A stretch of 15,436 bases of DNA from Betaproteobacteria bacterium (GTDB taxonomy: Bacteria > Pseudomonadota > Gammaproteobacteria > Burkholderiales > SG8-39). Where the stretch lies: positions 1 to 15,436 of the forward strand of contig JAABQT010000011.1 in the NCBI GenBank assembly GCA_011391295.1, written 5' to 3'. The notes beneath the pieces are model-generated. The model was not told where the DNA came from. It saw only the letters and a program-made list of their open reading frames with translations, and searched no databases. The translations under genes and the position numbers were made by a program. Shown piece after piece: positions 6,951 through 15,073 of this stretch (position 1 is the first letter of the stretch; each line of letters opens with the position of its first letter).

Positions 6951-7510
6951 GCGTTGTCCAGTTCTTCGCGCGTATTGATGTTGCGGAACGCGTCGGCCTG
7001 GTCGTCGAAGCTCACCTCCACGACCTCGAGGCTCGCGTACCAGGCGTCGATCTTGCGCCCGCCGCCGGACAGGAATGCGCTCAGGTGCTCGAACACCGAG
7101 CGACGCACCAGGGAGAATACCGGATGTGCCTGCACGCCGGTCCTTGCCACCGCGAGCTCGTGATCGCCCAGCGCATTGCGCAAGCGCGCCACCAGATCGG
7201 TCGGCAGAAAGGGCGAGTCGCAGGGCACGGTGACGCAGAGCGCGTGGCTCGCCGCTGCCAGCCCGGCATGCAGCCCGGCCAGCGGGCCGGCATGGCCGCC
7301 GATGGCGTCGGGCACCACGCGGTGGCCGAAGCGCGCGTAGGCCTCGAGGTTCTGGTTGGCGTTGACGATGATCTCGTCCACCTGCGGCGCAAGGCGCTCG
7401 AGCGCCCAGGCCACCATCGGCTTGCCGCGCAGCGGCTGCAGTCCCTTGTCCACGCCGCCCATGCGCCGCCCCTGGCCGCCCGCGAGCACGATGCCTGAAA
7501 CACCATCCAT
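6947..7510 (-). CDS. mobA: Molybdenum cofactor guanylyltransferase MobA
   Basis: MobA joins GMP to molybdenum-molybdopterin, giving the guanine dinucleotide cofactor used by DMSO-reductase-family enzymes such as formate dehydrogenase. The 187-residue protein opens with the nucleotide-binding signature GIVLAGGQGRRMGGVDKGL, has PLRGKPMVAWALERL next, and carries the metal-site segment VTVPCDSPFLPTDLV. The short length is normal for MobA without a MobB fusion. I chose the ATG at 7508-7510 because it lies just before the signature strand, although the frame remains open far upstream through the antisense of the MFS gene. It is divergent from the MFS transporter with only 30 bp between start codons, and its TGA overlaps the moeA start. 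Confidence 0.95.
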   Translation of the reverse strand: MDGVSGIVLAGGQGRRMGGVDKGLQPLRGKPMVAWALERLAPQVDEIIVNANQNLEAYARFGHRVVPDAIGGHAGPLAGLHAGLAAASHALCVTVPCDSPFLPTDLVARLRNALGDHELAVARTGVQAHPVFSLVRRSVFEHLSAFLSGGGRKIDAWYASLEVVEVSFDDQADAFRNINTREELDNA

Positions 7511-7540
7511 GCCCCGGATTTTACGAGGTAAGCTATTTGC

Positions 7541-8746
7541 ATGACCCAGAACCGCTGGCTGGTGCCGTTCCTCAACCTCGGTCACCTGCTCGACCACCTG
7601 GTGATGCTGGTGTTCCCGACCGCGGTGGTGGCCCTCGGCCGCGAATGGGGCCGCCCGTATTCGGAACTGCTGCCCCTCGCGCTGGGCGGCTTCATCGCCT
7701 TCGGCGCCTTCGCCATCCCCGCCGGCTGGCTGGCGGACCACTGGAGCCGCTACCGCACCATGGTGATCTTCTATTTCGGCATCGGTGCGTCCCTGTTCCT
7801 CACCGGCTTCGCGCAATCGCCCTGGCACATCGCCGCCGGCCTTACGCTGACCGGCGCCTTTGCGGCGATCTACCACCCTGTAGGCATCGCCATGTTGGTC
7901 GCCTCGTCGGCGAGGATGGGCCACGCGTTGGGCTGGAACGGTCTGTGGGGCAACCTCGGGCTCGCCGCGGCGGCGTTGTTTACCGGAGCGCTGGTAGATC
8001 TCGTGGGCTGGCGCGCCGCGTTTTTCGTGCCGGGCCTCGCCTGCATTGCGGCGGGCGCCGGGTTCCTGCTGCTGGTGCAAGACCCGGGCAAAGTGAAGAA
8101 ATCCTCCAGGACCATAGGCCTGCACATCGACGTCCGCACCATGGTGCGCGTGTTTGCCGTGCTGCTCGTCGCCACGGCCTTTGGCGGCATCATCTTCAAT
8201 TCCACCACGGTCTCCATGCCGAAAGTTTTCGACGAACGGCTGCGCGCGCTGACGCAGACCAATTTCGGCGTCGGCGGCCTGGTGGCCGTGGTCTACACGG
8301 TGGCGGCTTTCGCCCAGGTGGCGATGGGCGCGCTGATCGATCGCTTCGAACTCAAGCGCCTGATGATCGGCGTGGCGCTGGCGCAGATTCCGCTGCTGGC
8401 GCTTGCAGCACATACGCAGGGTTGGGCCATGCTGGTCGCCGCAGTGCTGATGATGCTTGCGGTGTTCGGGCAGATCCCGCTCAATGACGCCATCGTGGGG
8501 AAGTACTGCGCCGACGAGTTCCGCGCGCGCATGCTCGCGGTGCGGTATGTGGTGTCGCTGGGCGTGGCCTCGATCGCGGTGCCGATGATCGCCGTGTTGC
8601 ACGGCACCGAGGGTGGCTTCGCCAACGTGTTCCTGGTGCTTGCCGTTCTGGCCTCGTGCATGCTCCTGGCGAGCCTGTTCTTTCCCTCCCGTGGCGAATT
8701 CGCTGCGAGCAAACTGCGCGCCGCCGGGACGGCGGCCGCCGCCTAG
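7541..8746 (+). CDS. Major facilitator superfamily transporter
   Basis: A 401-residue integral membrane protein with about twelve hydrophobic segments, the usual MFS size. It begins NRWLVPFLNLGHLLDHLVML. The loop between helices 2 and 3 reads GWLADHWSRYRTM, matching the MFS signature G-x-x-x-D-x-x-x-R/K. The central loop carries QDPGKVKKSSRTIGLHIDVR, and the second-half counterpart is MGALIDRFELKRLMIG. The style recalls fosmidomycin-resistance-like MFS members, but the substrate cannot be called. A ribosome site GAGGT lies at 7525-7529. It sits between mobA-moeA and moaA-fdhD-gst, yet on the opposite strand and convergent with gst (3 bp between stops), so a link to molybdate, formate or a precursor is only a guess. 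Confidence 0.88.
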   Translation: MTQNRWLVPFLNLGHLLDHLVMLVFPTAVVALGREWGRPYSELLPLALGGFIAFGAFAIPAGWLADHWSRYRTMVIFYFGIGASLFLTGFAQSPWHIAAGLTLTGAFAAIYHPVGIAMLVASSARMGHALGWNGLWGNLGLAAAALFTGALVDLVGWRAAFFVPGLACIAAGAGFLLLVQDPGKVKKSSRTIGLHIDVRTMVRVFAVLLVATAFGGIIFNSTTVSMPKVFDERLRALTQTNFGVGGLVAVVYTVAAFAQVAMGALIDRFELKRLMIGVALAQIPLLALAAHTQGWAMLVAAVLMMLAVFGQIPLNDAIVGKYCADEFRARMLAVRYVVSLGVASIAVPMIAVLHGTEGGFANVFLVLAVLASCMLLASLFFPSRGEFAASKLRAAGTAAAA

Positions 8747-8749
8747 CCG

Positions 8750-9406
8750 CTATTGCGGCTTGTAGGTATCCAGCTTGACGCGCTCGCGCTCGAGCGCGGC
8801 CGCCACCGGCGGCGATTGCATCACGCGCTCGACGTAGGTCTTGTAGGCGGGCAACGAATCGGGGTCGATCCCAGCATAGCCGCCCCAGCGCAGCAGCGTG
8901 AACGCATAGGCGTCGTGGAAACCCGGCTTGTTGCCGAACCAGCAGGGCCCGGCCGCCTTGCTCCACTCCTGGATGCGCTCGAGGTGTGTGCGCAACTGCG
9001 CCGCGGCGAGGCGCTTCACATCAGCCTGGGCGGCCTCGCTCTCGGCGAAGTAGCCGGTGCGGAACCAGCGCGTGAACGTGGGGTGCACCGTATTGTTCAT
9101 CCACGCGAGCTGCGACAGCGCCTCGGCGCGCGCCCACGGCTCGGCAGGCAACAGTCCCGCCTTCGGGAACAACCGGTCGATTGTGTCGCAGATGGCCACG
9201 ATCTGGTGCAGCGGCTTGCCCTCGACCAGGAGCACCGGCACCTGGCCGTTGGGATTCATCGCCAGGAATTCGGGCTTCTTGTTCTCGCCCTTGTGCAGCT
9301 TGACCAGATTGGGCTTGAAGTCCGCGCCGGTGGCCGCCCTGACCACCTCGAGGCCGACGTGGGGAACGAAGGAACAGGCGCCGGGGGCGAAATACAGTTC
9401 GAGCAT
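8750..9406 (-). CDS. Glutathione S-transferase family protein
   Basis: A 218-residue cytosolic protein with the two-domain GST layout. The N-terminal thioredoxin-like domain starts LELYFAPGACSFVPHVGLE, which carries the Cys-Ser pair at residues 11-12 seen in beta-class bacterial GSTs, and includes MNPNGQVPVLLVEG with the cis-Pro loop. The all-helical domain carries the helix-capping motif in NKPGFHDAYAFTLLRW, where GST proteins usually have an (S/T)-x-A-D-like box; here the equivalent reads PGFHDAYA. Likely reactions are glutathione conjugation or peroxide and disulfide chemistry, with the substrate unknown. The ATG at 9404-9406 has AGGAG just upstream. It follows fdhD by 8 bp and is probably co-transcribed with moaA-fdhD, which hints at a detoxifying or redox role beside cofactor maturation. 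Confidence 0.88.
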   Translation of the reverse strand: MLELYFAPGACSFVPHVGLEVVRAATGADFKPNLVKLHKGENKKPEFLAMNPNGQVPVLLVEGKPLHQIVAICDTIDRLFPKAGLLPAEPWARAEALSQLAWMNNTVHPTFTRWFRTGYFAESEAAQADVKRLAAAQLRTHLERIQEWSKAAGPCWFGNKPGFHDAYAFTLLRWGGYAGIDPDSLPAYKTYVERVMQSPPVAAALERERVKLDTYKPQ

Positions 9407-9414
9407 GGCTACTC

Positions 9415-10260
9415 CTAGGCGATCGCCGTTTGCCGCGGCGCGGTGCTCAGCAGCCGCTGCCGGCCGGTAAAGGCGAGGTAGTGGCGGCCGCTGGCGCGGC
9501 CGAGCATGGTGATGCCGGTCTTTTGCGCGATCTCATGGCCCATCTGCGTCAGGCCCGATCGAGAGACGAGAAACGGGATGCGCATCTGCGCGCACTTGAT
9601 CACCATCTCGGAGGTCAGGCGCCCGGTGGTGTAGAACACCTTGTCCGAGCCGTCGATGCCTTGCAGCCACATGTAGCCCGCGATGGCGTCCACGGCGTTA
9701 TGCCGGCCGACGTCCTCGACGAACATCAGGATCTCGCCCTCGCAGGTGGCGAGCGCGCAGCCGTGCACGGCGCCGGCCTGCTTGTAGATGGTCTCGTACT
9801 TGCGCACCTTGTCGACCAGGGTGAACAGCTGCTCGTCGCCCAGAGACACGTCGTTCCTGAGCTTGATGCGCTCGATCTCCTCCATCAGGTTGCCGAACAT
9901 CGTGCCCTGGCCGCAGCCCGAGGTGACGGTGCGCTTGCCCATTTTCCTCTTCAGGTCCTTGACGCTCTTGCGCGTAGTGACGGCGCAGGATTCGGTCTCC
10001 CAGTCCACCTGCACCGCAACCACGTCCTTGAGCGCGCCGACCAGGCGCTGGTTGCGCAGATAGCCCAGGGCGAGCGCCTCCGGCGCGTGACCGAGCGTCA
10101 TCAGCGTGACCAGCTCCCGCTTGTCCAGGTAAAGGGTGAGGGGATGCTCGCCCGCCACCGCGGTAGGCACCATCTCGCCGCGCTCGTTGACCGCCTCGAC
10201 CTCGAACGTGGCGGGCTTGGCGGCGTCGGTGAGCTGGGGGCGGTAGGGCTTCTTAGCCAC
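9415..10260 (-). CDS. fdhD: Formate dehydrogenase accessory sulfurtransferase FdhD
   Basis: FdhD takes sulfur from a cysteine desulfurase and passes it to the molybdenum cofactor so that formate dehydrogenase becomes active. The 281-residue sequence shows the FdhD core: [71 protein letters not shown] and [20 protein letters not shown] followed by [10 protein letters not shown]. The usual CxxC near residue 116 is reduced to C116-G-Q-G119, so only one of the two cysteines is present. I chose GTG at 10258-10260, which overlaps the moaA stop by 8 bases (GTGGCTAA) and gives a normal length. An ATG at 10353 would add 31 unlike residues read antisense-free from moaA. It is translationally coupled to moaA and followed by gst. 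Confidence 0.92.
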   Translation of the reverse strand: MAKKPYRPQLTDAAKPATFEVEAVNERGEMVPTAVAGEHPLTLYLDKRELVTLMTLGHAPEALALGYLRNQRLVGALKDVVAVQVDWETESCAVTTRKSVKDLKRKMGKRTVTSGCGQGTMFGNLMEEIERIKLRNDVSLGDEQLFTLVDKVRKYETIYKQAGAVHGCALATCEGEILMFVEDVGRHNAVDAIAGYMWLQGIDGSDKVFYTTGRLTSEMVIKCAQMRIPFLVSRSGLTQMGHEIAQKTGITMLGRASGRHYLAFTGRQRLLSTAPRQTAIA

Positions 10261-11317
10261 CGATGTAGGACATCTCGATTTTGTGCTGCTTGGCGGTATC
10301 TGCAGTGCGGATTTCCGAATAGCGGTCATCGCGCGCGCGCCACACCGCGGCAATCTCGTTGACGATCACTTCGTCCGCGGCGCCGCGGCGCAGCAGGTGC
10401 TTGAGCGGATGGCCCTGCTGCGCGAACAGGCAGGTGAACAGCGACCCTTCGGCCGACAGGCGAAGCCGATTGCAGGTGCTGCAGAAGGCCTGCGTGACCG
10501 AGGAGATGACGCCGATCTCGCCCGCGCCGTCCCGGTAGCGCCAGCGTTCGGCGACTTCGCCCGTGTAGTTCGCGTCGGCGGCCTCGAGCGGGTAGCGAGC
10601 GCCGATCGCCTTGACGATCTCGGCCGAGGGCACCACCTCGTCCATGCGCCAGCCGTTGGTGCTGCCCACGTCCATGTACTCGATGAAGCGCACGATCTGC
10701 CCGGTGCCGCGCCAGCGCTCGGCCATCGCCAGCACGTGCGCGTCGTTCACGCCGCGCTTCACCACCATGTTGATCTTGATCGGCGCCATGCCGGCGGCAG
10801 CCGCGGCCTCGATGCCCTCGATCACGCGCGCGACCGGGAAATCGGCATCGTTGACGGCGCGGAAGGTGGCATCATCGAGCGAGTCGAGACTCACCGTGAC
10901 GCGCTTCAAGCCCGCCTGCGCCAGCGCTGTCGCCTGCCTGGGCAGGAGCGAGCCATTGGTGGTGAGTGTCAGGTCCAGGCCCGGGATCGCGGCGAGCAGC
11001 GCCACCAGGCGGTGCAGGTCGCGCCGCACCAGCGGCTCGCCGCCGGTGAGCCGGATCTTCTTCACCCCCAGGCCGGCGAACAGCCGCGCGAGGCGCGCGA
11101 TTTCCTCGAAGTTGAGCACCTCGTCGTGCGTCACGAACTTGAAATCGCGGTCGAATACTTCGCGCGGCATGCAGTACACGCAGCGGAAGTTGCAGCGGTC
11201 GGTCACCGAGATGCGCAGATCGCGCAGGCCGCGCCCGAGCATGTCCACGAGCGGCCGCCCGTCGTGGGGCGGGGCCGGTGCGCGTGCCGAGCTGATGGGA
11301 AAAACCTTCTGCGTCAT
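10253..11317 (-). CDS. moaA: GTP 3',8-cyclase MoaA (radical SAM, molybdopterin synthesis)
   Basis: MoaA catalyses the radical cyclisation of GTP that begins molybdopterin synthesis. The 354-residue protein has the radical-SAM cluster C42-x-x-x-C46-x-x-C49 ([13 protein letters not shown]), the SAM-binding GGEP motif in [26 protein letters not shown] in the barrel, and the second cluster site in [20 protein letters not shown]. It ends in SYIGG, the double-Gly tail that MoaA needs. The ATG at 11315-11317 gives a tail of about 40 residues before the first cysteine, somewhat longer than E. coli MoaA. Upstream codons to 11554 stay open but run antisense through the DUF3305 gene. It is divergent from DUF3305 across 58 bp and coupled to fdhD downstream. 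Confidence 0.96.
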   Translation of the reverse strand: MTQKVFPISSARAPAPPHDGRPLVDMLGRGLRDLRISVTDRCNFRCVYCMPREVFDRDFKFVTHDEVLNFEEIARLARLFAGLGVKKIRLTGGEPLVRRDLHRLVALLAAIPGLDLTLTTNGSLLPRQATALAQAGLKRVTVSLDSLDDATFRAVNDADFPVARVIEGIEAAAAAGMAPIKINMVVKRGVNDAHVLAMAERWRGTGQIVRFIEYMDVGSTNGWRMDEVVPSAEIVKAIGARYPLEAADANYTGEVAERWRYRDGAGEIGVISSVTQAFCSTCNRLRLSAEGSLFTCLFAQQGHPLKHLLRRGAADEVIVNEIAAVWRARDDRYSEIRTADTAKQHKIEMSYIGG

Positions 11318-11375
11318 AGTGTTTCTCGAACCTTGGATCATAGCAAACGGGGGGGATTGAGCTATAGTTCCCAGC
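11318..11375. promoter_or_regulatory. Divergent promoter region of moaA and the DUF3305 operon
   Basis: This 58-bp gap separates the oppositely directed moaA and DUF3305 starts, so it should hold promoters or operators for both the cofactor and the formate dehydrogenase accessory operons. On the minus strand TATGAT (plus coordinates 11337-11342) could be a -10 box about 20 bp before the moaA ATG, but I see no good -35 box. On the plus strand TATAGT at 11363-11368 lies only 7 bp before the DUF3305 ATG and would give an almost leaderless mRNA. A run of seven G is at 11349-11355. Confidence 0.4.
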
Positions 11376-11846
11376 ATGGAAAATCCGCGCTTTCCGGTGT
11401 CGGTGGTGATGCAGCGCCGCGCGTTGCAGAACCGCTGGCAAAGCGAAATCTGGGAGCCCGTTTCCGTGCTCCCGGGGCACAGCGAAGGCGAGCCGCGCAT
11501 CGTTGACGAGCAGCCGGCCATCACGCGCTGGGTGTACCCCCGTATGGAAATCATGCTGCGCGTGGCCGACGCTGACGGCTACTTCCTCAATGTTTCCACC
11601 AGCGAGCCCAGCGTGTTCGTGCTGTGGCGCCTGGAGGGTGTGCGCGCGGCCCCTTGCCACCTGACCGTGAGCTACAGCGAGGCGAGCAGCTGGATGGACG
11701 GCGGGGAAAACGTGGACCGCGTCCCCATGGCGCCCGAAATCCTCGCCTGGGTGAGCGAATTCGTGGTGCAGCACTACCGGCCGCAACCCAAGAAGAAAAT
11801 CCGTCCGGAGTCCTTCAAGAGCCCGAAGGACCGGGCCCGCATCTGA
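11376..11846 (+). CDS. DUF3305 domain-containing protein (formate dehydrogenase cluster)
   Basis: A 156-residue soluble protein of the DUF3305 family, a group found almost always beside formate dehydrogenase genes. The core reads [20 protein letters not shown], followed by WEPVSVLPG, the strand-rich section [20 protein letters not shown] and VFVLWRLEG, and it ends with the basic tail [19 protein letters not shown]. It has no signal peptide, membrane segment or cofactor motif. The family's role is not established; its genomic partners suggest help in assembly or regulation of the dehydrogenase. It is the first gene of the plus-strand operon, divergent from moaA, and its TGA overlaps the DUF3306 start by one base (TGATG). 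Confidence 0.85.
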   Translation: MENPRFPVSVVMQRRALQNRWQSEIWEPVSVLPGHSEGEPRIVDEQPAITRWVYPRMEIMLRVADADGYFLNVSTSEPSVFVLWRLEGVRAAPCHLTVSYSEASSWMDGGENVDRVPMAPEILAWVSEFVVQHYRPQPKKKIRPESFKSPKDRARI

Positions 11847-12331
11847 TGGCGCAGGACGGCGAGGATTTCCTGCGGCGCTGGTCGCGGCGCAAGCTGGAGG
11901 TGGCCGCTGAGCCGGCGGTGACGAAGCCGGCGGCCGGCGAACCGCCGCCGCCGCTGCCGTCGCCCGACAGCCTGACCTTCGAGTCGGACTTCAAGGCGTT
12001 CATGCACGCCAAGGTCGAGGAAGGCGTGAAGCGCGCGGCGCTGAAGAAGCTGTTCGCAGACCCGCACTTCAACATCATGGACGGGCTCGACATCTACATC
12101 GACGACTACTCGAAGGACGACCCGATCCCGGCGGCGATGCTGGCGCAGCTGGAGCATTCGAAGACGACGCTGTTCGGACGCAAGCAGGAGCAGGAGAAGG
12201 AAAAGGCGCAGGAAGGCGAGGCGCCCGCGAAAACTCAACAGGCGCCGGAGGCACCGCCGCAGCAGCAGACCGCGTCGAACGACGCGCTCCCGCCCGAAGG
12301 TGCCGAGAACAAAGATGGCGCTGCAGGATAA
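11846..12331 (+). CDS. DUF3306 domain-containing protein (formate dehydrogenase cluster)
   Basis: A 161-residue protein of the DUF3306 family. The N-terminus has the family motif EDFLRRWSRRKLEV, followed by a Pro/Ala linker. The core is DSLTFESDFKAFMHAKV, then KRAALKKLFADPHFNIMDGL and DIYIDDYSKDDPIPAAML. After about residue 110 the chain becomes low-complexity and charged, with Gln, Glu, Lys and Pro runs (KQEQEKEKAQEGEAPAK), and looks disordered. No catalytic motif is visible and the function is unknown. It overlaps DUF3305 by one base, and its TAA lies 15-17 bases inside the next gene, so the three genes are tightly coupled. Confidence 0.83.
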   Translation: MAQDGEDFLRRWSRRKLEVAAEPAVTKPAAGEPPPPLPSPDSLTFESDFKAFMHAKVEEGVKRAALKKLFADPHFNIMDGLDIYIDDYSKDDPIPAAMLAQLEHSKTTLFGRKQEQEKEKAQEGEAPAKTQQAPEAPPQQQTASNDALPPEGAENKDGAAG

Positions 12332-14432
12332 GACGATCAAGCTGTGCAGCTGCAACGGCACCATGGCGCTGGACGCCAAGGCGCTGGCGGCGGTGCTGAA
12401 GCAGGCGACGCCGCTCACGGTTCACACGGAGTTGTGCCGCAAGCAAGTCGCGCAGTTTCAGTCCGGGCTGCACGAATCGGAAATTCTGGTCGCCTGCACG
12501 CAGGAGGCCGCGCTGTTCTCCGAACTGGCGCAGGCCGCCGAATCCAAGGCGCGCGTGGATTTCGTGAACATCCGCGAGAGCGCCGGCTGGTCGTCGCAGG
12601 CCGCGCGCGCGACACCGAAGATCGCGGCGCTGCTGGCCGTGGCGGCCTTGCCCGATCCGGAGCCGGTACCCAGCGTCTCGTACAAGTCCGGCGGCCAGCT
12701 CTTGATTCTCGGACCATCCGCGCCGGCGCTGGCGTGGGCACGTCGCCTGGTGGGCGAACTCGGCGGACCACTCGAGCCGAACGTGCTGATGACGCGGCAG
12801 CAAAGCGGTGAACTGCCCGTGGAGCGGGCCTATCCGGTCTGGTCCGGCAAGCCCCTGGGCATCAGCGGGCACCTCGGCGCATTCAAGCTCGAGTGGCAGC
12901 AGGATAATCCGATCGATCTGGATCTGTGCACGCGCTGCAACGCCTGCGTCGATGCGTGCCCGGAGAACGCGATCGACTTCACTTACCAGGTCGACCTCGG
13001 CAAGTGCAAGGCGCACCGGAAATGCGTGAGTGCCTGCGGCGCCATCGGCGCGGTCGACTTCTCGCGCGCGGATCGGGCGCGCAGCGAGACCTTCGACCTG
13101 GTGCTCGACCTCTCGGGCACGCCGCTGCTGGCGATGCCGGATCTGCCGCAGGGCTATCTTGCGCCGGGCGCCGACCCGCTCGAGCAGGCGCTCGCGGTGG
13201 CCAGGCTTGCGCAGCTGGTGGGAGATTTCGAGAAGCCGCGCTTTTTCCAGTACCGCGAAAGCATTTGCGCGCACAGCCGCTCCAGTGTGACCGGGTGCAC
13301 GCGCTGCCTCGACGTCTGCTCGACAGGTGCGATCCGCGCCGACGGCGATCACGTCAAGGTCGATCCGCATCTGTGCGCCGGCTGCGGCGGTTGCGCGACG
13401 GTGTGTCCTTCCGGCGCGATGACCTACGCGTACCCGCGCGCGCCGGACTTCGGCATGCGCCTGAAATCGCTGCTCGGCACTTACCGCGAGGCGGGCGGAA
13501 AAGACGCCTGCGTGGTATTCCACGATCTGGAGACGGGTCGCGAACTCGTGCAGGGGGTCGGGCGGCGCGCGGTGCGCGGCGGCAAGGGCTTGCCGGCGCG
13601 CGCACTGCCATCGGGGGTGTTCCACGTCGCATCGATCGGCATCGACGCCTTGCTCGGGGCGCTGTGCTACGGCGCGAGCCAGGTGGTGGTGGTGATGGAT
13701 GAGGACAAGCCCGAGGGCTACGCTGCCGCGCTGGCGGAGCAGATGCGATTTGCGCAGGCCATCGTCACCGGGCTGGGCTACCAGGGACGGCACTTCGAAC
13801 TGCTGCGCGTTGCGGACGCGAAAACGCTTGAGACGCGGCTGTGGGCGTTGGAGGCTGCGAGCGGCGTGGCGAAAAGCGCGGGCTTCAACTTCTCCGCCGA
13901 GAAGCGCACCACGCTCGATTTCGAGCTCGATCACCTGGCCAAGCAGGCCCCCGCGCCGCAAGAAATCGTCGCATTGCCGGCGGGCGCGCCATTCGGTGCG
14001 CTGGTGGTCAACAAAGTCACCTGTACCCTGTGCAAGGCATGCATCGGCGCTTGCCCGGAATCGGCGCTGCTAGACGCGGCCGACGCGCCGAGCCTGCGCT
14101 TCATCGAGCGCAACTGCGTGCAATGCGGGCTGTGCGAGGCGACCTGCCCGGAGGACGCAATTCAACTCGTCCCGCGCCTGCTGTTCGGGGCGCAGGCGAA
14201 GGAGCCGGTGGTGCTCAACGAGGCCGACCCGTTCCATTGCGTGCGTTGCGGCAAGGCGTTCGGCACGCGCCAGATGGTGGACAACATGCTCGGCAAGCTC
14301 GGCGGGCATTCGATGTTCGCCGGCGGCGTGGCACACAAGCGCCTGCAGATGTGCGGCGACTGCCGGTTGGTCGACATGATGGAAAACAAGAGCGAAGTCT
14401 CCGTCCTCGACCTCGCGCCGAGGAAGCGGTGA
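12315..14432 (+). CDS. Large multi-[4Fe-4S] ferredoxin-type protein of the formate dehydrogenase cluster
   Basis: A 705-residue iron-sulfur protein with no signal peptide, so cytoplasmic. Four full CxxCxxCxxxC sets start at C205, C354, C570 and C601, three of them in typical CP-E/S contexts. Two further sets are irregular: C231, C237, C241 (GKCKAHRKCVSACG) and C318 followed by C328, C331, C335. The N-terminus has KLCSCNGTM. The C-terminus has two CxxC pairs, 642/645 and 680/683, that look like a zinc or rubredoxin-like site. Middle parts carry Rossmann-like stretches around GQLLILGPSAPALAWARRLV and ASQVVVVMDED. Electron transfer to or from formate dehydrogenase is likely by context; partners are inferred. 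The ATG at 12315 was chosen over GTG at 12300. It overlaps DUF3306 by 17 bases and the next gene by 4. Confidence 0.88.
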   Translation: MALQDKTIKLCSCNGTMALDAKALAAVLKQATPLTVHTELCRKQVAQFQSGLHESEILVACTQEAALFSELAQAAESKARVDFVNIRESAGWSSQAARATPKIAALLAVAALPDPEPVPSVSYKSGGQLLILGPSAPALAWARRLVGELGGPLEPNVLMTRQQSGELPVERAYPVWSGKPLGISGHLGAFKLEWQQDNPIDLDLCTRCNACVDACPENAIDFTYQVDLGKCKAHRKCVSACGAIGAVDFSRADRARSETFDLVLDLSGTPLLAMPDLPQGYLAPGADPLEQALAVARLAQLVGDFEKPRFFQYRESICAHSRSSVTGCTRCLDVCSTGAIRADGDHVKVDPHLCAGCGGCATVCPSGAMTYAYPRAPDFGMRLKSLLGTYREAGGKDACVVFHDLETGRELVQGVGRRAVRGGKGLPARALPSGVFHVASIGIDALLGALCYGASQVVVVMDEDKPEGYAAALAEQMRFAQAIVTGLGYQGRHFELLRVADAKTLETRLWALEAASGVAKSAGFNFSAEKRTTLDFELDHLAKQAPAPQEIVALPAGAPFGALVVNKVTCTLCKACIGACPESALLDAADAPSLRFIERNCVQCGLCEATCPEDAIQLVPRLLFGAQAKEPVVLNEADPFHCVRCGKAFGTRQMVDNMLGKLGGHSMFAGGVAHKRLQMCGDCRLVDMMENKSEVSVLDLAPRKR

Positions 14433-15061
14433 GCGGCACCGCGCCCCTGCATTTCAAGCCGAATGTGTCTCCCGAAGACCACGCGCGCGCGCAGTTGTAC
14501 GGATTGGTGGCGCGATTGTTCCACTCGGCGCCCGATGCGCAGCTGCTGTCCGCGCTGGTGCATGCCGAAGGTTTCCCCCGGGACGACGCGTCGCGTACCG
14601 GGCAGGGTAAGGCGCTGGCCGCCGCGTGGCGCGAGATGGCCGACGCGTGCCGCCGCGCGTTTCCCGTACTGCTGGTGCATGAGCACACGGCGCTGTTCGC
14701 TGCGCCGGGGCGTGCGGCAGTGACCCCGTACCTGATGCACTACTCGATGCGATACGAGAGCGAGACGCCGCTGGTGGATTTGCGTGCGCTGCTTGCGGAC
14801 TGGGGCATCGCCCGCCACGAGAACGTCAACGAGCCGGAAGACCACGTGTCGGCACTGTGCGAAACCATGCGATTTTCCATTGCGGTGCAGCAACGAACCA
14901 TTGAAGAGCAGAAGGCGTTTTTCAATCAATACCTCTACCGGGGTGCGAGCAAGTTTTGCGACGCGGTAAAGGCTTCTGAGACTGCGCGTTTTTACAAGCC
15001 TGTTGCAGCATTCACGCGCGCATTCTTCGAGGTCGAGCGCGAGGCGTTCGAGATCGACTGA
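14429..15061 (+). CDS. TorD/DmsD-family molecular chaperone
   Basis: A 210-residue, mostly helical cytoplasmic protein of the TorD family, which binds Tat signal peptides or apoenzymes of molybdenum oxidoreductases until the cofactor is in. Visible blocks are HARAQLYGLVARLFHSAP, a central VHEHTALFAAPGRAAVTPYL, and the family region VNEPEDHVSALCETMRFSI, where TorD proteins carry a conserved P-E-D-H pattern. It ends with a helical segment AFTRAFFEVEREAFEID. The start is GTG at 14429, overlapping the previous stop as GTGA, with AGGAA at 14421-14425 as the ribosome site. Its natural client is probably the formate dehydrogenase catalytic subunit encoded just beyond the window. Confidence 0.88.
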   Translation: MSGTAPLHFKPNVSPEDHARAQLYGLVARLFHSAPDAQLLSALVHAEGFPRDDASRTGQGKALAAAWREMADACRRAFPVLLVHEHTALFAAPGRAAVTPYLMHYSMRYESETPLVDLRALLADWGIARHENVNEPEDHVSALCETMRFSIAVQQRTIEEQKAFFNQYLYRGASKFCDAVKASETARFYKPVAAFTRAFFEVEREAFEID

Positions 15062-15073
15062 CAAATCGAGGGC

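Noticed and set aside
5601-7163. Plus-strand open frame of about 520 codons opposite moeA and the mobA end
   Set aside because: His/Arg/Ala-rich with no domain; MoeA and MobA signatures on the minus strand are unambiguous.
7511-8602. N-terminal extension of mobA, giving a 551-residue protein
   Set aside because: The extra residues are Arg/His/Gln-rich antisense of the MFS gene, and the nucleotide-binding signature begins right after the ATG at 7510.
10261-10353. Earlier ATG start for fdhD
   Set aside because: It would add 31 residues read from the moaA 3' end in another frame with no FdhD resemblance; GTG at 10260 gives a normal length and a tight overlap.
10283-11506. Plus-strand open frame of about 400 codons opposite moaA
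   Set aside because: Antisense of the radical-SAM gene with biased composition and no homology features.
12075-13961. Minus-strand open frame of over 600 codons opposite the iron-sulfur protein
   Set aside because: Low-complexity Arg/Ala/Gln composition and no motifs, while the plus strand carries clear cysteine cluster motifs.
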